NCBI GenBank assembly: GCA_015852425.1
Contig: JAAAIG010000742.1
Coordinates: forward strand, 1,336-11,821
Source of the DNA: Gryganskiella cystojenkinii
Lineage: Eukaryota; Mortierellomycota; Mortierellomycetes; Mortierellales; Mortierellaceae
DNA length: 10,486 nt
Direction: 5' to 3'
In this document: in pieces, positions 9,017 to 10,486 of the stretch
Layout: every line of letters starts with the position of its first letter
How positions within the stretch are numbered: position 1 is the stretch's first letter
Position numbers and translations under genes: made by a program
Notes under the pieces: model-generated
Told to the model about the DNA's origin: nothing
What the model saw: the letters and a program-made list of their open reading frames with translations, nothing else
Database searches by the model: none

Positions 9017-9428
9017 GAGTAGTACAGTGATGTAGAATTATGCAGTCTGCAAAGGATTGGAGACACGCGATGCGATCAGACACGGCCATTTTCTTCAGAA
9101 AGCCCAAGCCAGTCCAGCTAAACAGGACAGGAAACGAAAATACCTCCTTGATGCTCAGCATTGTGCTCGTTGTTTCTTCTTTTATTCTCCTTTTCTCCGC
9201 TTGCTCTTCCTTCTCTTCTTCTTGTTCGTTCTTTCTGTCTCCACCACCTTCTCACTCTTCTTTTATTCTGTTTCTCCCATTCTCTCTATTTTTCAGTCTG
9301 TTTGTTGGCATTCACAATCAAACCGACTACAACTATACCTCACCTCATTGAACTTCTTTTCAACTCCATTCATTCATTACTTCATTCATTCACACTCTCT
9401 ACCCACCCTCTCCCACACGCAAACCTAA
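9017..9428 (+). promoter_or_regulatory. Promoter and pyrimidine-rich 5' leader of the ClpX gene
   Basis: This spacer separates the stop of the unknown gene from the ClpX ATG. From about 9175 to 9298 the plus strand is almost all C and T (TTCTTCTT, CTTCTCTTC, TTCTCCC blocks), and it ends near TTTTTCAG. A second low-complexity part (9367-9391) repeats ATTC/CATT units just upstream of the start codon. CT-rich tracts like this are typical of fungal promoters and leaders. The TTTTTCAG near 9297 could also be an acceptor for an intron in the 5' untranslated region, which cannot be decided without transcript data. Confidence 0.5.
9367..9391 (+). repeat. Short ATTC tetranucleotide repeat in ClpX leader
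   Basis: Two clusters of tandem CATT/ATTC units separated by ACTT lie roughly 40-60 bases before the ClpX start codon. This is a small imperfect microsatellite and no function can be assigned. Confidence 0.5.
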
Positions 9429-10486
9429 ATGCAGTCGCGTGTGGTCCTCTTTGGTCTGAGAGCCCACACCAGATCGGTGGTGGTCGTCAGATCCAGCCGT
9501 CCCTCTCGGTCTCTGTTGATTCCCACGCGTAGGCTCTCCTCGTCTCCCAAGAGACTTCAGAGTAGCCTGCCCCCAACAGGCCTTCCTCCACCTGCGAAAC
9601 CGACTTCGTTCTTTGACTCTGCAAGGCACCATCAACATCACCTTCAAAGCTATGTCGATGCTGGATTTGCTCCCAAACGGGCCGCCACCGTCACCATCGT
9701 CAGCAATAGCAATAGCAATAACAACAACAACAACAACAACAAGTCGACCTCCTCTGAACCCTCTTCCTTATCTCCTCAAGATCGCCAACCAGAGGGTCAG
9801 ATCCCATTCGAAGCTAGGATTCTATCGTCGTATCATCACAAGGCGAAAGGTGGGTGAGGGTTTCAATTCGAAAGATCAGCAAATTCTAAGGGTTCTTTGA
9901 CCACCACTTTAAAAGCGATTACAAAACACGAGAGACGCCTATCTGAATCTCTATATTCCCTGTGTTAGTTGGAGATCCTCTACCAGGCGACATTCAAGCA
10001 GCGACACCCACATCTGCTTTTCCTGGCTCGATACCTCTTGAGGCAGGGATTCTGCAGTCGCGTGACATCTTGGGCGGTGGTCGTGGAGGGGAGTTCATTG
10101 CAGGGACCCAAGGGACCCAAGGCACAGACCCTGCTGTGCACAAGATGACTGAACTTTTCAACCCAAGAATGGTACGTTGAATTGCAATGCTTGTAACACA
10201 GGCCGTCCCAACTAAACACATGAGCTTATACATTGCAACAAGCAAATTCACCTTTTTGCGCTTTTTTCGTGTCTCTTTGCATGAACACGCATCAGATCGT
10301 CAAGCACTTGGACGAGTTTGTCATTGGACAGGAAAAGGCCAAAAAGATCCTGGCCGTCGCGGTCTTTAACCATTACTCGCGTGTGAACGAGAACCTGCGA
10401 CAGCAGCAGATTCAAGAGTCTTTGGCTGCTCTTCAGACCTCAGCATCAAAGTCGTCCAGCCCGATGGGATCGCCGACGACAGAATC
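9429..10486 (+). CDS. Mitochondrial ClpX/Mcx1-type AAA+ ATPase, 5' part (three exons visible, truncated by window edge)
   Basis: ClpX-type ATPases unfold proteins in the mitochondrial matrix. Some fungi have ClpP partners, while yeast Mcx1 works alone and helps activate ALA synthase (family knowledge). Exons are 9429-9849, 9969-10171 and 10296 to the edge. Introns are 119 bp (GTGGGT..TAG) and 124 bp (GTACGT..CAG). The alternative donor at 9854 gives an early stop. The first 42 or so residues are rich in Arg and Ser, lack acids and end near [10 protein letters not shown], a classic matrix-targeting sequence. Residues around 100 contain a poly-Asn run. Exon 3 (from residue 209) gives [20 protein letters not shown] then [10 protein letters not shown], the hallmark ClpX segment before the AAA+ core, followed by a Gln/Ser-rich insert. 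The 271 visible residues contain no cysteine, so the bacterial-type zinc-binding domain is absent, as in yeast Mcx1. The Walker A motif lies beyond the window. Confidence 0.92.
9702..9741 (+). repeat. In-frame AGCAAT/AAC microsatellite encoding Ser-Asn and poly-Asn
   Basis: Three AGCAAT units are followed by a run of AAC triplets inside ClpX exon 1, encoding Ser-Asn repeats and then eight Asn. It lies in the variable linker between the presequence and the conserved ClpX region, where length change would keep the frame. It is therefore a likely site of allelic variation. Confidence 0.85.
10103..10120 (+). repeat. Tandem 9-bp duplication GGGACCCAA in ClpX exon 2
   Basis: Two exact adjacent copies of GGGACCCAA encode the repeated Gly-Thr-Gln of the GTQGTQGT segment. 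The repeat keeps the frame and sits in a Gly-rich linker between the introns. It is probably a replication-slippage duplication. Confidence 0.7.

Noticed and set aside
1..10486. tRNA, rRNA, CRISPR array, or secondary-metabolite or defence gene cluster
   Set aside because: No cloverleaf-like elements, spaced direct repeats or functionally linked gene set were seen. The identified genes are common housekeeping enzymes.

Overview
This is nuclear DNA from a filamentous fungus. The genes have short spliceosomal introns (106-258 bp here) with GTAAGT/GTACGT/GTATGC-type donors and TAG/CAG acceptors. Upstream leaders are pyrimidine-rich, and there are no bacterial ribosome-binding sites or operon spacing. 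Degraded F-box/leucine-rich-repeat (LRR) sequence and an unknown helical protein with an F-box-like start suggest an early-diverging fungus such as a member of the Mortierellomycota. That placement is an inference from family style, not a search result.

Layout. Positions 1-568 hold no gene I can support. Positions about 569-2718 (+) contain scattered, frame-broken pieces of an F-box/LRR gene, read as a pseudogene. Its central 0.7 kb (972-1698) is unrecognisable. Positions 2719-2944 are a short convergent spacer. On the minus strand, 5421-2945 is a complete five-exon gene for a 617-residue ACSF2-type medium-chain acyl-CoA synthetase with a likely mitochondrial presequence. Upstream of it, also on the minus strand, 6731-5730 is a two-exon gene for a 281-residue GNAT acetyltransferase of the RimJ/RimL type. 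A spacer of about 0.7 kb separates it from a divergent, intronless plus-strand gene (7451-9016) for an unrecognised 521-residue helical protein. From 9429 to the window edge is the 5' part of a three-or-more-exon gene for a mitochondrial ClpX/Mcx1-type AAA+ unfoldase, cut off before its Walker A motif.

The acyl-CoA synthetase (fatty-acid activation) and ClpX (mitochondrial protein unfolding) probably both act in mitochondria, but nothing in the sequence says they are co-regulated. The window looks like ordinary housekeeping genes beside a decaying member of what may be a large F-box family. I found no convincing new multi-gene system. The points most worth a second look are the broken F-box/LRR locus, the unknown 521-residue protein with its Asp/Cys-rich segment, and the long cysteine-free, low-complexity N-terminal half of ClpX.
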